Shown one piece after another: positions 26,601 through 39,337 of a stretch of 64,000 nucleotides of DNA. Where the stretch lies: contig CAJNYU010001570.1 of NCBI GenBank assembly GCA_905331475.1, positions 248,001-312,000 of the forward strand, in the 5' to 3' direction. The notes below the pieces were generated by a model that ran no database searches, had not been told where the DNA came from, and saw nothing but the letters and a program-made list of their open reading frames with translations. Origin of the DNA: Rotaria socialis. Its lineage: Eukaryota > Rotifera > Eurotatoria > Philodinida > Philodinidae. The translations under genes and the position numbers were made by a program. Each line of letters starts with the position of its first letter. The stretch's first letter is position 1.

Positions 26601-27443
26601 TACGATCACCTAGGGGCCAATGGGCTTATTGGACATCTTACGGTATATTTTTTGTAACATATATAACATTAGCTTGTTGCAAACGTGCTGGCCGTCGATT
26701 TCCGCTCAATCTGATTTTACTTTGTATTTTGGTAATTAGAAAAAAGAAATTATGCAATAAAAATAATTTACTTACCTCTCTTTTAGACATTTTCAATGAC
26801 CTACATGGTATAGTTCATTAATATGAATTTTCAAATAAATAATATCTCACGTGTATCTCTAATTTAGATGGGTATGATTTCGGCATATTTTAAAATCGAA
26901 TCTATATTTATTGCCGTTGGTTTAACAAGCTTTGTTTGTCTTGGTGTAACACTGTTTTCATTTCAAACAAGATTTGATTTTACATCAATGATGGGAGTTA
27001 TATTCGCCGTTTCATTGGCATTGGTTGGTTTCGGTTTTGTGTGTATTTTTACTTATTCACGAGTAAATACTTTTTAAACAAGTTTCGTAGGTAATAAATA
27101 TCTATTAAAACATGTTTCATAGATTTTGTATACAGTTTATGCTGGTCTTGGAGCTGTGGCTTTTGCTATCGTAAGTGAAAGATTTATTCAATTGAGAAAA
27201 ATTATCTGTAAGTTGTGCTATATTTTTTACTATTAGTTCTTGGCTGTCGATACACAATTGATTATGGGTAAGTTTATAGTCTCCAAATTTATCAATAATA
27301 ATTACTGATCACTTTCCATTTTTTCAGGTGGTAAACGTCATGAAATCAGTGCTGAAGATCATGTATTTGCATCAATTATGCTTTATCTTGATATAGTTTA
27401 TATCTTTCTATACATTCTCATGTTATTTGGAAAGCGTGACTAA
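23663..27443 (+). CDS. Lifeguard / TMBIM family protein (BAX inhibitor-1 motif)
   Basis: Seven-span Golgi/ER membrane protein of the TMBIM (GRINA/FAIM2) family, linked to calcium handling and protection from apoptosis. Exons 23663-23795, 24580-24690, 25716-25792, 25848-25912, 26581-26731, 26787-26807 (21-bp microexon), 26868-27062, 27123-27170, 27237-27267 and 27328-27443 join to 315 aa. A Pro/Gln/Tyr-rich cytoplasmic N-terminus of about 100 residues (SYPPQQPGFYG, PIIPHNLPPAG) resembles GRINA. Then come IRNGFIRKVYCILMLQLLVT, FHFTPTIRNYVRSPRGQWAY, MTYMMGMISAYFK, YAGLGAVAFAI, and the family signature DTQLIMGGKRHEISAEDHVF ahead of the last spans. The C-terminus LFGKRD is typical. Which of LFG1-5 it matches best needs a tree; the Pro-rich tail favours GRINA/LFG1 or FAIM2. 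Confidence 0.93.
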
Positions 27444-29682
27444 GACAAAAACAAAGAAACTCCTACTAATAGCATTGGTGAAAACATGCTTTTAAAAACA
27501 AAAATCGATATTTTCTATTGTAAATGTATTGTTTAGTTGTTGTTATTTTCTTGACATAATTAATTTTGACCACATTTTTGAACGTTTTGTTTTAATATAA
27601 AAAACAAATTAAACGATCAAATTATTTTCATTTGGTCTCGTTTTAAATCGGGCGTGTCCAATATTCTATTTAGCTTTATAATGCTATGCGACAATTTTAT
27701 TTAAATACAATAATAATAAAAGACTAACATTACCACACTATTTTTATTTGGTTTATATCATTAACTGTTGTTTATTAATAAATAAAAAGAAAAGAAAAAC
27801 GAAAGAATTCTGCAAAATAAAAAAAGAAATTCTTAGTTTCTTCGATTAAATGTCTTAAAAAAACACAATTAAATTTTAATTTCTCATTTTAAAACCATTC
27901 GATTCTATGCTGATATTGTTCAAACCAGAATGACGCAAGTCTGTTCTTTGAAGCATTCGTAGGAAATACATTACATTATCGTTGAGTGGGCTGTTTTTTT
28001 TTCTTTTTCAATCGAAAGAAATATCATCATTGCAACACTCGAGTGAATAACATGACGTAAGTAATCATTTTCTTTAAAAGCTAATGTAAATTGTTCTTCG
28101 GTCAATTTCGAAATAAGAAAACTTTTCTATAGAACTGCCAATAGATTCACAAAATAAAAAGTTGCATATCATCTTATTACAAAACCCTAAAAACATCTAC
28201 TCGAGAGATTAACCACACTCATACATTTATATTTATATCTAAAATTGTGCAGCAATATTCTAGACATAAGTTTTATTTCGAACATTCTCCTTATTGACTA
28301 ATATCCAGTTTAATCCAAAGGGATACAAACTGATTTCTTGATTTCCACGATTTCTTTGGCTTCTAGTGATTTCTATGCCTGGAAATCAGGTTGCTCTCCC
28401 TTGGTTAAATGCTAAAAAATATATTTATTCTGAAATGCTTAACAGTTACATAGTAACATGTGGAAATTTTTTCAAAAAATCAAATTCAATATTACACAGA
28501 GGACCATATTCATTGAAACAAAAAATTCATTTGTACTACTTGTACTAGTAAATAAGATAATATCCTCGAATACTAAAGAATTATATTAGAATTAAATAAC
28601 TTTCTATTGCTATTTTATTCTGGTTAATTTTTAGAATAGAAACCCTGTGAAAAAGAGACAGCAGAAATGTCCAACCTAGTCAAAATCACAATGTTGATCT
28701 TTTGAAAACATGACTTATACTTTTTCAGTTACTTTTGTGTTCATCATACAGCATTCTATATGAACGATGCACAGCAGAGAAAGCATAGCATACAGACGAA
28801 AATAATTTGAAATATAATGAACAAAAGATTGTTCAATAAAACTTTTCTAGCAATAGATAGTTATTTCGAAGTCATTCGCTTACAGCAAGGGTTTATTGAC
28901 AAATACTGTCTCAATTTATGTCAATTTGTCGGTCTCTATGAAAAATAGGTTTGTAAAGTAGGTTCGAACATTTCTGAATGCTTTTTCTAAAACTCTTGAT
29001 TCTTAGTTAGAGTCTATTTTAGAAAATAGTTTCCCCATTAATTCTATGCGTAAAATTTAATAAAAATGTTCATTGCAGTGGAAGACATTAGAGCAGCAAT
29101 TTATTTTAAGTTTCTTCATCTACATTTCATTCGGATCCTCCTGAAGATCAAAACGTTACTCTTAAAACGCAGTCCCTTCATAAATGCTGAGCCAACATTC
29201 ATTAATAACACTAAATGTTGATTCAAAACATATGTTCTTGAGTTCTCGAAAGCTTCTTGATAAGATTGAAAATGTAAGACCAGCCTATATCATTACTTGC
29301 TAATCACAGGTTACGATAAACCTATTGAATTTTTGTTTTTCACAGCATTGTCTTTTATCGTAATGCTAATAAAAAATACTTTGAAAAATGAATTAATCTA
29401 TCTGATATTTATGTATTTTTGTTTTGAATAAATATTATTTCAAACCATTGTTGTATAAAAAGCAAAAAAGAAACAATTTCCCCCTGGCACTACCATTGTC
29501 CGTATGTTGAATACTGTCTGTCTGTCATTTTGATCATGAAGAAACCACACTTACATCCACAAAGAAGAAAATGAATTCGAAAAACCAAAAAGAAAAGAAT
29601 AAAAGTTTACAGTAGATAACAAAATGAACAAAATTAGCGAGAGAACAAAAAGAAAAGATACAGAAAGAAAAACAGCAAGAAT
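27444..29682. other. Gene-free convergent region
   Basis: Lies between the 3' ends of the lifeguard gene and the WSC-EGF gene. AT-rich, with no credible coding exon on either strand and no clear repeat. AATAAA-type signals and long A runs near both ends fit 3' UTRs. Confidence 0.5.
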
Positions 29683-32600
29683 CTACTCTCGAGGCATGTT
29701 CGTTGAAGCAACAAAACCTGGATTCGAATATTCACGATACTTTGTATTTCCAGTAATACCCATCGTTGGATAAGGTGTTTGTTCAAACATATAAACGGGA
29801 TCTCCTTTTCTAGATAAGCAAACGAGAGAAGAAAATCATATAAGAATTATAATATAAAAAGAAGCAAACAAAGCAAACAAAGCAAAATCTATCTCAACCA
29901 AGAGCAACCCAGTTAAATTTTTTAATTTGCATATTTATCAACAATTCTATTCTCCAAAGAAAATTACAACAAATTTGTTAGTTTATAATAATACCTCTAT
30001 AGACTGGTTTTTAAAATCCTGATTTCGGATTTTTCTTTTCTATGAAACGACATTGACAATCATTTAAATATAGCACATAAAGACTCAAAACAAAAGACAA
30101 AAAATGAAAATAAGAAGAACGTCATACCTATTCTCCGCTGAATCTCGACAACAAAGAAAACCAATTAACATTGTAACAACAACAAGAAATAGAAGACCAA
30201 TCGGTATAATCCAAGCAAGCTAAAAATCAAAAATCAATTTTTTTTTTTTGAATAAAACTTCTCTAGCAAAACAAACCGTACATTAATTAATGAAAATGAT
30301 GAATTTTGTAACGGTGCAATATCCACTATAGCAAAATAAATTAGAAATATATTTTTGATAGATAAAAAAAACAGATTATCTACCGCGAGCTTCACATCGA
30401 TTTCCAACAAATCCATTAAGACATTGACATATGAATCCACCAACACCATTCAAGATACAACTTCCTGCATTTAAACATGGATTATCTTTGCATGGATCAT
30501 TTGCTCGTATAATTTGTTCAATAATTGCTGTTGGTATTATCATTGTTGTTGTTGCTACTGCTATGGCTGTTGTTGTTGTTGTTGTTGTTATATCTCCACA
30601 ACGTAAACCCGTGAAATTTGGCAAACATGTACAAAAAAAACCTCCAATTATTGTTTCTGAACACAAACCCCCATTGAAACAAGGCAACGATGAGCATGGA
30701 CTTTGCATGGTTGTAGTCGGTACTACTAAAATGACAAAAACAAAAATCAAGATAAAAACAAATCATAAAATTTAAAAGAATGAGAAAAATGTTGCTATTT
30801 TTTTCTCTAAAGAAAAACCTCGTTCACAGCTTGATCCCAAATAATCAGACGTGCACAAGCATTCAAAATAACCGAACTGTACATTTCTTTGGCATGTCCC
30901 ATCATGAAGGCAACGTTGTGATGGGCAAGGTAATTCAATTTCACAACGTGAACCTGTATACGCTTCAGTACAAGCACATTTATATGATTGAGAAGAAGAA
31001 GATACTGATAAAGCAGGAGATGACGTGCATGTTCCATGATGAAGACAAGTTGTTAAACTGCTTAAACATGGATCAAGCCAAAATTCTATACATAAAGTAT
31101 GATTTAATCATGCATAACAAAAATGGAACTACTTCGTATTATTTATATATTCTAACCTTCATGACAAGTAGGCCCTGTTCGATCTGGTGGACATGCACAA
31201 TAACTTCCCGTTTCCATTGGAATACATGTTGCTGATGGATGACATATTTGATCGAGTGAACATGTATCTATTAATGTACAATGTGAACCAGTATAGGGTT
31301 CCAAACAACGACAATAGGAATTTTCATCTAATGCATTATAACAAATACCACGACCATTACACATTGAACCAGGACAATATTTTGACATATTACAATATGG
31401 TTCTAATAATTGATTATCATTACATAAACAAATATAGCCATCATGTACACTTAAACAAACTGATTCCGGATGTGGACATGGATTTGAATAACATGGACCT
31501 ATAGCTATATCACAATAACGTCCCATATAACCAGGCGAACAGACGCATTCCATTTGACCATTATTATTAACATAACATGATCCACCGTTTAAACAAAAAC
31601 CTGTATAACATTGATTTGAACGATCACGTGATTGGATTTGACAATTTTTTCCACCATAACCTAATCGACACTGACACATGTATTCAGTTGTACCATTACG
31701 TTGTTCACATTGTCCTTGATTAAGACATGGTGATTGTAAACAAACATTTATTGGTTCACATCGACCTGTTGCTTGTAGTTTTTCTTTATCTATAGTCCAT
31801 GTAAATCCATCCATGCAAGCACAACGTCGTTCAGGAAAACAAATTAAACCAAGTGATACATCACAATCGTTTGCTCGAACACATGCACTATGAAATAAAC
31901 CATAACGATTTATTGTGGGAACAATATCTACAATAAACAAACACAACAAAAACAAAAACTACTATGTATTTTTTCTTCACCAAATGTTTATATTAACCTT
32001 GACAATTTTTTCCTGTATGAACTTGATCACATACACATTTATATGTATAATCATTGATGCGATAGCATGTACTATTTCTATGAAAAATCAAAAGAAGAAT
32101 ATTTCGTTTTTAACATATATGCAATAAATACAAATAGATTAAAATTATAGAAAAATCAAAAGAAAAAATTCATACCCGACACATGGATTCACTTGACATG
32201 GATCATTGTTTTCACATTGGCTGCCAATACGATTGGGTGGACATTTACATACAAATCTTGTCTCATTTCTTGTACAAGTTCCACCCATATAACACGGTTG
32301 AGATGCACATGGTGATATATATTCACATAGATCACCATAAAAACGTGATTCATCACAACGACACAGTGCAGTTGTATTATCGTTTTGTATAATACAACGG
32401 CCACCATGTTGACATGGACATGATAATTCACATTGTTCACCATATTGATTTGGTGGACATTTACATGTTAACGTTGTTATCTTTGATGCATCACATACGG
32501 CTTGCGATGATGAACATGTATCCGAACGACATTCGCAAGCAAATGTACCATTTTCAGTAAAAGATAAACAATTACCACGTGAACAAACATCCGGTGAGCG

Positions 32601-34656
32601 GCATGGATCAGCTAATTTTTAAATTGGGTATTAAATAAGAAAATAAATATTCGAAGTAAAAACAAAATCATGAGTACGAACTGAATAATAAATATTAAAA
32701 CAAAAACAGATAACTTAAAAGTCTAAACTTGCACGTTATATAAAAATTATCAATATAATTTGATGGAAAATAGAAAGATAAGAAAATAATTTAAATTAAT
32801 GTCATAAAGTAGAATTTAATTCAATTTATTACATATTATCCTAATGATAATTTGTAAAGTAAGTTTCAAACGAATATCTCATTAATAATTTCATATACAA
32901 AAATCTATTGATTATCTTTCATATATTCGCACTTACGGTATTCACAATGGTTTCCAATACGACCCGGTATACATTGGCATTTATATCCACTATCAATAGG
33001 TCTTAATATATTTTCAATGCACGTACCACCATAGCCACATGGATTACTTTGACAACCAGAAGATAACATCAACAAACTAGCGCTCGTAGCAGACGCTAAA
33101 TATAACAGAAAATAATAAATTCATTCTTCATCTATCTTGCACTTAGAAACAATGATTGATCTAGAATTTGAGTGAAAATTTCATCAAAATACACTGTGTA
33201 TTGAAACAAATGCTAATTCATTATTTTGAGTGTATTCTGCTCAGGAAAATGTTTTGCAAAAGAGAAGTGATCAATGTAAATGTCTATCTGCTCGTGCACA
33301 ACAATTGAAATACTTACTGATATTTTTTTGTGTAGTACGATTAACAGCGTAAATTGAATTACAAAGGTCACCACCACAGGTCTCATTAAGTTGTCCTGAA
33401 CATGTCCATGAGCAACAAATTGATGCATCATCATATATATCTTCATTTTTAGTTCTTGTCAACAAACTATTACCACAATAGCATTCTGATCTATAGATGA
33501 ACAAAAATGAGACATTGATTTTCGTGGTTCTTTTTTGTCTTAGTTCAAGATTGAAAGCTCTACACTTTCATTTCATACCTGAACTGTAGTCCAGCAAAAT
33601 TAAAATCATGATTAGCACAATAATTAATACACAAAGTAACAGTCATAGATGATGAAGTCAAAGGTTTAGCAAGGCCATTCAATTTACGTTGATGACGACT
33701 ATCTTTAAAGCATCCGACATAACTCTTTATTGGGTTTATTGAGCCAACACCGAAAATCACTTGAAAAAGAAAAATTCAAACGATGCAACATTTTCTTTAG
33801 ATAATAAACGAGAGCAAACATCAAGAAAACATTTTTTTAACATTATTTTTTCAAAAAAATTGACCATGATCAAAACGTTGGACAATTCATAGACGCATAC
33901 ACACATTTTTGGGTGTTAGCACCACATACAAATACACATGAATTACATCATCTATCTTTGTCCCTTATTCTATAATTCATGAGTAAAGTTCATAGAAGTT
34001 ACACTGGCCTCGTTGTGCAAGTGTCGGATTCTTTTCTTCTTTTTTTTTCTTTTATACATATATATACACAGATAATGACAAAGAAGAAAGATGTACAATT
34101 GTATGCATCTGATTCAGTAAACGTCATCCTTTTTCTTTTTGGTCCCTGCTCAGGCAAAGGTTATCTGCACTGACCAAGATGACGTGCGTGTTAAGCAAGT
34201 ACAAACAAAACATGTACAACAAAAAAGAAAAAAAATGAGATCTTAATACGTCGGGGCCACGCCTACACATGTATGTTGTTTCCAAACTATTCTGATTACT
34301 ACGCTTTTGTTTAATACTCATTATCGTTTGTTCAATATCAGTCAATCAACAAGGCGGAGAAAAGCAAACAAAAATATTGAAATATAGATTGTCATACATC
34401 CGTATTCATATGTTTGTATGTTTGTATGTTTATCACCATCAAAAACTTCTAAGTAACATAACGAAGGATTAATAACAAATAGATTTCTCTGATGTTTTTT
34501 TTATGATTTCCTCGATCTCTTTAATGGTAAATTAAGATCACATCATGTATATATTTAGTCAACAATAGTGTAGTTTATGAACCAATAGGAAATCTAAAGA
34601 ATTCTAAAAACCTTACCTTCAAAAAGTACAAAAATTAGAAGTATAACTTTGATCAT
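29683..34656 (-). CDS. WSC domain plus multi-EGF single-pass membrane protein (12 exons)
   Basis: A secretory-pathway surface protein. Exons: 34617-34656, 33579-33759, 33318-33490, 32937-33095, 32176-32611, 31998-32077, 31157-31927, 30819-31085, 30384-30725, 30282-30325, 30128-30219, 29683-29809; 903 aa. The signal peptide (MIKVILLIFVLFEVIFG) is split by the 857-bp first intron. Next is a WSC carbohydrate-binding-type domain (YVGCFKD, CINYCANHDFNFAGLQF, ECYCGN, CSWTCSG, ETCGGDLC). About 14 EGF-like modules follow (for example PCLNAGSCILNG, GFICQCLNGFVGNRC), many without the calcium-binding DxDE signature. A Thr-rich linker encoded by a GTT/ACA microsatellite separates the last two EGFs. One transmembrane helix (IIPIGLLFLVVVTMLIGFLC) and a tail of about 50 residues complete it. 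The architecture suggests adhesion or receptor function. I do not recognise a named orthologue. Confidence 0.9.
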
Positions 34657-34839
34657 GATGCTTGAAAGATAAGAATTTCTTTATGCAATAGTGGATTTGG
34701 CAATAATGATAAAGGTGAATCTTGTCCTATGCAGATGAGATATTCTTGCTTATGATTCACATTCAAACGAGGAAGGACGTATTGTGACAGTCTTCATCGT
34801 CTTTTATGCTTGTACTTTTATCATCTCTTCTCTTTCACT

Positions 34840-34880
<41 letters not shown>

Positions 34881-35008
34881 CTATGAAGGATCGAATGGAC
34901 AGATTATTAGTGTTCTTCCCGCCTTCGTTCACTAAGCCAAATAATAACGACCAATTCCTTCTTTTCCCTATGTCTCTTTCTCTTTCTCTTTCTCTTTCTC
35001 TCTATCAG

Positions 35009-35039
<31 letters not shown>

Positions 35040-36041
35040 AGGTGAACGAAATATGTACGTGCCTCTTTGATAATAATCCTTCACACTGGCTAATAAAGAA
35101 AAAAGAAATCATTAGCGATATTTATTGTAGAATAAAAATTCAAATGGCTAAGTAGCTATCTTTGTAATTGATGATTGAATATAAACATTCTAATAAGAAA
35201 TAAAAAGTAAACACCTTTAAATTCTTCGATCACAACAAAAGTTCGCCAACTGGTAAAGATCATATTAATCGAAACTATGTAGCTAAACTATTTACAATTC
35301 AATGCTTTAGGAATAATATAAAAAAACATTTGTACGTATAGATTCTTAATTTAGACAAATGTTAATTTAATGCTGTTGTTTTGTCAACGTGTTGCCTGAT
35401 CTCTCTGATGAATAATCAGGGGAAAATAACTAGAAACATTCAAGTTGAAATATTTTGCAAAGAAAATCTTTAACGAAGATAATGTATAGCAGAGCGTTCA
35501 ATATTCTCATCTTGAAACAACAACGTAAAATAGATTCGTTAATACTATGATTGTATGTTAGGACAGACGCAGTGACAACATCTGAAAAGCTCACTGTATT
35601 CGAAATTGTAAGTCAAATTTCGAGCATCAGTATTTCCAAGTTTCCTATCGAAGATTAAGGGATTTAACTCGACAAAAGTATATTATGTGTATTCTTTCTA
35701 GGATAATTTCTTTAGAACAGGAATTGTTTCTGACGTATTCATAATTCGTCCTTATATGTCAACTATGCATAGTTTCTATACGAAGATTTTATACATTGGT
35801 GGGTAGACTTTTCTCGTGTCTAAAACAAAATATAAATCGTATTCGAAAATACACAATTGATCGTTATTTATCCGAATATCGAATGTAGAAATGAAAACTT
35901 TTATAAATATATAATCATTAGTTATTCTAATTTCAAGAGTAGGAATTTCGGTTTGCTCTACATTGTGAAGAGTAACAAAATAGATTTATGGTAAATTTTA
36001 TTTTAAAAAAGTAGAAAAATCAAGAAGCCATAATAAAAAAA
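34657..36041. other. Non-coding stretch with microsatellites
   Basis: The upstream side of the WSC-EGF gene, meeting the 3' end of the INCENP-like gene. It holds a (CT)n tract (about 34847-34874), a CTTTCT-rich tract (about 34973-35003) and (GAT)n (35009-35038). The pyrimidine and GAT tracts lie 190-380 bp upstream of the ATG and could be promoter-proximal. I see no coding exon. Confidence 0.6.
35009..35038. repeat. (GAT)n microsatellite
   Basis: Perfect GAT triplet run of about 30 bp following CT-rich repeats. Confidence 0.9.
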
Positions 36042-36732
36042 TCACACGTGACGCGAAACAATCATTGGTATTGATTCTTTATTTTTGATATTCATTGAAT
36101 TAATCATTTCAAATACACGATCTATACAAATGCTTCCAAATATATCATCAGGATTTTTATCTTGAAAATAGACTTGATTAATTATGGCTAATTGAAGCTG
36201 ATCTTCTAAAATATATACAATATTCTAGATGGTAAATAGAAGATGAAAAATTTACTTTGTGCCCAAGATGGAATTTTTTTCTTTCGACGGTGAATCATAG
36301 CCAACTTAGTATTATTGAGTTCATCCTCATGAAGAATAGTCATATCGTAACTATGAGTTTTTTTAGATGTTGATTGAGATTTATTACATAAGATAATTTC
36401 TCGAACAATATTCGATCTAATTTAAGAAAAGTTGAGGTGTTTACATAACTATGGAAGAAAAAAAAACTCACCCTTTTATACGTTGAAATTTACGAGTGGA
36501 TAATTTTTGTTGATTCCGATCTTGAACATTAACAGAACGTTTTTTAGAAATACGACGATGAAGAATCGATTTGATTGATGAAGATGATCGAACTGGAACA
36601 TATGACGACGTGGATGAATCAGTCGGCAGTAAACACTAAAAGAATTATGGCATTATGTGAAATAGTAGAGAAATACAACAACAACAACAAAATAAAACTA
36701 ACAGCAGGACAAAAACGAGCGGCGAATGGCAT
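36042..36732 (-). CDS. Short INCENP-like protein with Aurora-binding IN-box
   Basis: INCENP is the scaffold and activator of Aurora B in the chromosomal passenger complex. Exons 36703-36732, 36472-36635, 36256-36416 and 36042-36205 join to 172 aa. The C-terminal block reads IPSWAQKDQLQLAIINQ, followed about ten residues on by PDDIFG and then a DRVFEMI helix. This aligns without gaps to the IN-box pattern (P-T/S-WA, LxxAIxxQ, LFG, DLxxIF). I chose the acceptor after ATATATTTTAG (exon end 36205), because the upstream AG would insert eight residues into the motif. The N-terminal part is basic and Ser-rich (SSSSIKSILHRRISKKRS). I see neither an N-terminal CEN module for survivin/borealin nor the Thr-Ser-Ser phosphosite that normally follows the IN-box. 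The 10-codon first exon (MPFAARFCPA) is the weakest part; real upstream exons may be missing. Confidence 0.65.
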
Positions 36733-37444
36733 TGTAATAGATTACGAGTATAAGACAACGTTTGTGTGGTAACAAACGAATTCAATCCCGTACTTATAAA
36801 GCAACGTTTATTAAACTTCAATACGTTCTAATTTAGCTTTAATCAAAGAAATTTTCTCTGAAGTAAAATTATCTATTTAAATCGATGGTTGTCCTTTTAA
36901 TCACATAAACTTCATTAATTGATTGTAATTGATATGTTTAGATCAAAACAAAAAGAAATAAATCATCAAAAACAAATCATTTGATTATAAGTAACCCATA
37001 GATTGTAAATATCCCATCAAATATTAACTATTAGCTGCCATGTTCTAACATTCTCATGCTGACAGAACGAAACAAAACTCTTTTGCTTTTTTTAGACTTA
37101 AGCCGAAAATAAAAACATGAGCACCTATAGAGGATGTAAATGAATGACATCTGTTTTTGCCTTTTTATCATGAAGAAAGCGACAGTTCTCATGTTTAAAA
37201 CGTTATTAAATCAACAAATCAAATCTATATTGATTCATGAATAAATAGATAAAACTAAGTAAGTACTCGCATTGAATGAATAATTGATCATCAGTATTTA
37301 AAAGAAAAGTTTATCTAAAGAATTGCAGCTATTTTTGAAGGTAATTTAAACAGAAATGTAACTCTGACTGAGCATGAATGATTTTAAAGATATTGTTTAG
37401 TGTTTTTTATGCTTCTTCAGTACAGTCATATTACTCAATAGAAT
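36733..37444. other. Divergent intergenic region
   Basis: 712 bp between the INCENP-like gene (-) and the dioxygenase-like gene (+). AT-rich, with no coding exon seen on either strand. It presumably holds both promoters. Confidence 0.5.
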
Positions 37445-38583
37445 ATGGCAAAATCATTGTCTCCTAATTCTGGCTTGATTGGAATCGCCTATCTTCCGCA
37501 TGGTACGATGTTGTTAGATCCAAATCGTGAAGATCTTCCTGATGGTGTTCAATCTCTTCATTCATCTTGCATGAAAATAAGTGAAAAGATCGCTGAATTA
37601 GATCCTGATCTTATTATTCTTTTAACTCCGCATGGAATAAATCTTCATCAAGCTATAAATATCTATCAGCCAGGTATATTAATGAGTGGAGCAAGTGGAA
37701 ATGCTGAATGGAATAGCCAGTGGAGTGATTATAGCGTCGATGTCAGTTTAGATGGTGAAACATGTCAAGATTTATATCTATATCTAAAACAGCGTTTACC
37801 AAGAGTAGAAGGAATGTTAGCTTTTGCTGGTTTAAGTGTTCCATTGCGATGGGGTGAAGTTGTGCCTTTATATTTTGCTTTACATAAATTAGCATTTAAT
37901 ACAGAAGGAAACAATTCTACAGTTAAACATATTTCAATTCAGTCACGACCTAAAGTAATTATTATTGCACAACCAATGAAAGGCACAACAAGTATGAAAA
38001 TTTTTTAAAATAAAATATTTAATATTAATTTTTATGAAAAAAATCTTTAGATGAGGCACGAGAAACGTATATTGAAGAGCAACGACCTTTTTTAGTAGAA
38101 TTTGGTCGGTTAATTCGATCATGGTGTAATAAATCATCACAACGAATACTTCTGGTTATTAGTGGGGATCAAGCTCATACGCATGCATGGTCTACACAAT
38201 TACCGACAATTTATCAGCCTCATCCGTCTTGTTTCTCGAAATTTCCAAACAGTGGTACTGAATATTCAAAGTTATTCGATGAATTTATTCACAATTGGAT
38301 AACTGGAAAATATAGAAAGTTGAAAAACGAATTATTTAGTTTAGATGAAGAATTACTACTCAATCAAGCTGGAAACATCGAAAAATTTGCTCTTAGTTGT
38401 GGTTATGTTGGATCGTTAACAATGCAAGGTGTCATGGAAAATGATTTGATACAAAATCGAATAGATGATTCATCGAAACCAATCGACCCATCTTCTTATT
38501 GGTTATTAACAAATTGTATTTCTTCTTGTCCGACATATTATGGAATGATGGCTGCTTTGTACATTCGAAATTTTGAACAATAA
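37445..38583 (+). CDS. Class III extradiol (LigB-type) dioxygenase-like protein
   Basis: Exons 37445-37991 and 38051-38583 give 359 aa. The LigB fold binds Fe(II) through His/Glu residues. Here the first His candidate is in YLPHG (His19) and the second in ILLTPHG (His63), each after a beta-strand as in the family. VISGDQAHTHAW, about residues 220-231, matches the family's late GD-x-AH motif with a probable catalytic His. Near the C-terminus YYGMMAAL also fits the family pattern. Substrate unknown: aromatic ring opening is the classic reaction, but close relatives include uncharacterised proteins and plant DOPA dioxygenases. Such proteins are common in bacteria and sparse in animals, so acquisition by transfer is possible, although the gene has a normal host intron and host-like AT content. 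Assignment rests on motifs, not an alignment. Confidence 0.7.
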
Positions 38584-39337
38584 AATGGTTTCTTTTTCTC
38601 CCTAGACGTTTTAATGTCAACAATTTGTTTTCTCTTGTTATAACGAAAATGTTATAAGGACAAATACATGAATAGTGAAGAAGGAGAACAATCAATACTA
38701 AGAATAGCATAAATAATAGAATCATGCAAAACGAAAAAGTAAAATTCAATTCTTTATTTGTTGTTCAAAAATTCAAGTGTCCAATGTTACTCTTCATGTA
38801 TACTAACACCCCGTGATTCACTCATGTCTACAAAACACATACACCAAACTTGAAAGTTTAACTTTTCAAGTTTCAAGTATCCAATAATTGAGTTCAATTA
38901 TTTTAGTTTTCAAGTATTTTACGAAAGTACATAGACATAGGGCATTTATTGAGCTGTGAATGTTACGAAATTCTAACATTCATGAAAAGCAACAGAGAAC
39001 AATTCAATACAAAATGAACAATAGTTCAGTAATTGAATTCGACATTAAAATTTGATACTATTGAGAGTTTCACAAAAAAAACAAGAACAAGTGTGATAAT
39101 ATCAACTTTTTATATCCTTGGAGTGTACTACACTCGTATGATAGTTGCCCGTGTTTGTTTAATAAATTTTCTTTTATAAATGATAGTCAGTACTCGATTG
39201 TAACATATGAAGTATTGTTGTGTCTGATAATTTTCTTCGATCAAATTTTTCTTTTTTTTATCATCTGATCAATTGGTATATACTCGCGGTAATTAATTCA
39301 ACATTTGATTTATCTCCGTATTTTTGCCATCGAAACT
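38584..39337. other. Intergenic region
   Basis: 3' flank of the dioxygenase-like gene and 5' flank of the astacin gene. It contains a short self-similar patch around 38850-38925 with AACTTGAAAG, ACTTTTCAAG and TTTTCAAGTA words that can pair. Otherwise nothing recognisable. Confidence 0.45.

Noticed and set aside
30431-31504. Plus-strand ORFs over the EGF gene
   Set aside because: Antisense shadows of Cys-rich EGF exons. The minus-strand reading gives correct EGF motifs with GT-AG joins, the plus strand gives none.
36206-36216. Upstream acceptor for the last INCENP-like exon (CCATCTAG)
   Set aside because: It keeps the frame but inserts eight residues into the IN-box. The downstream AG restores a gap-free motif.
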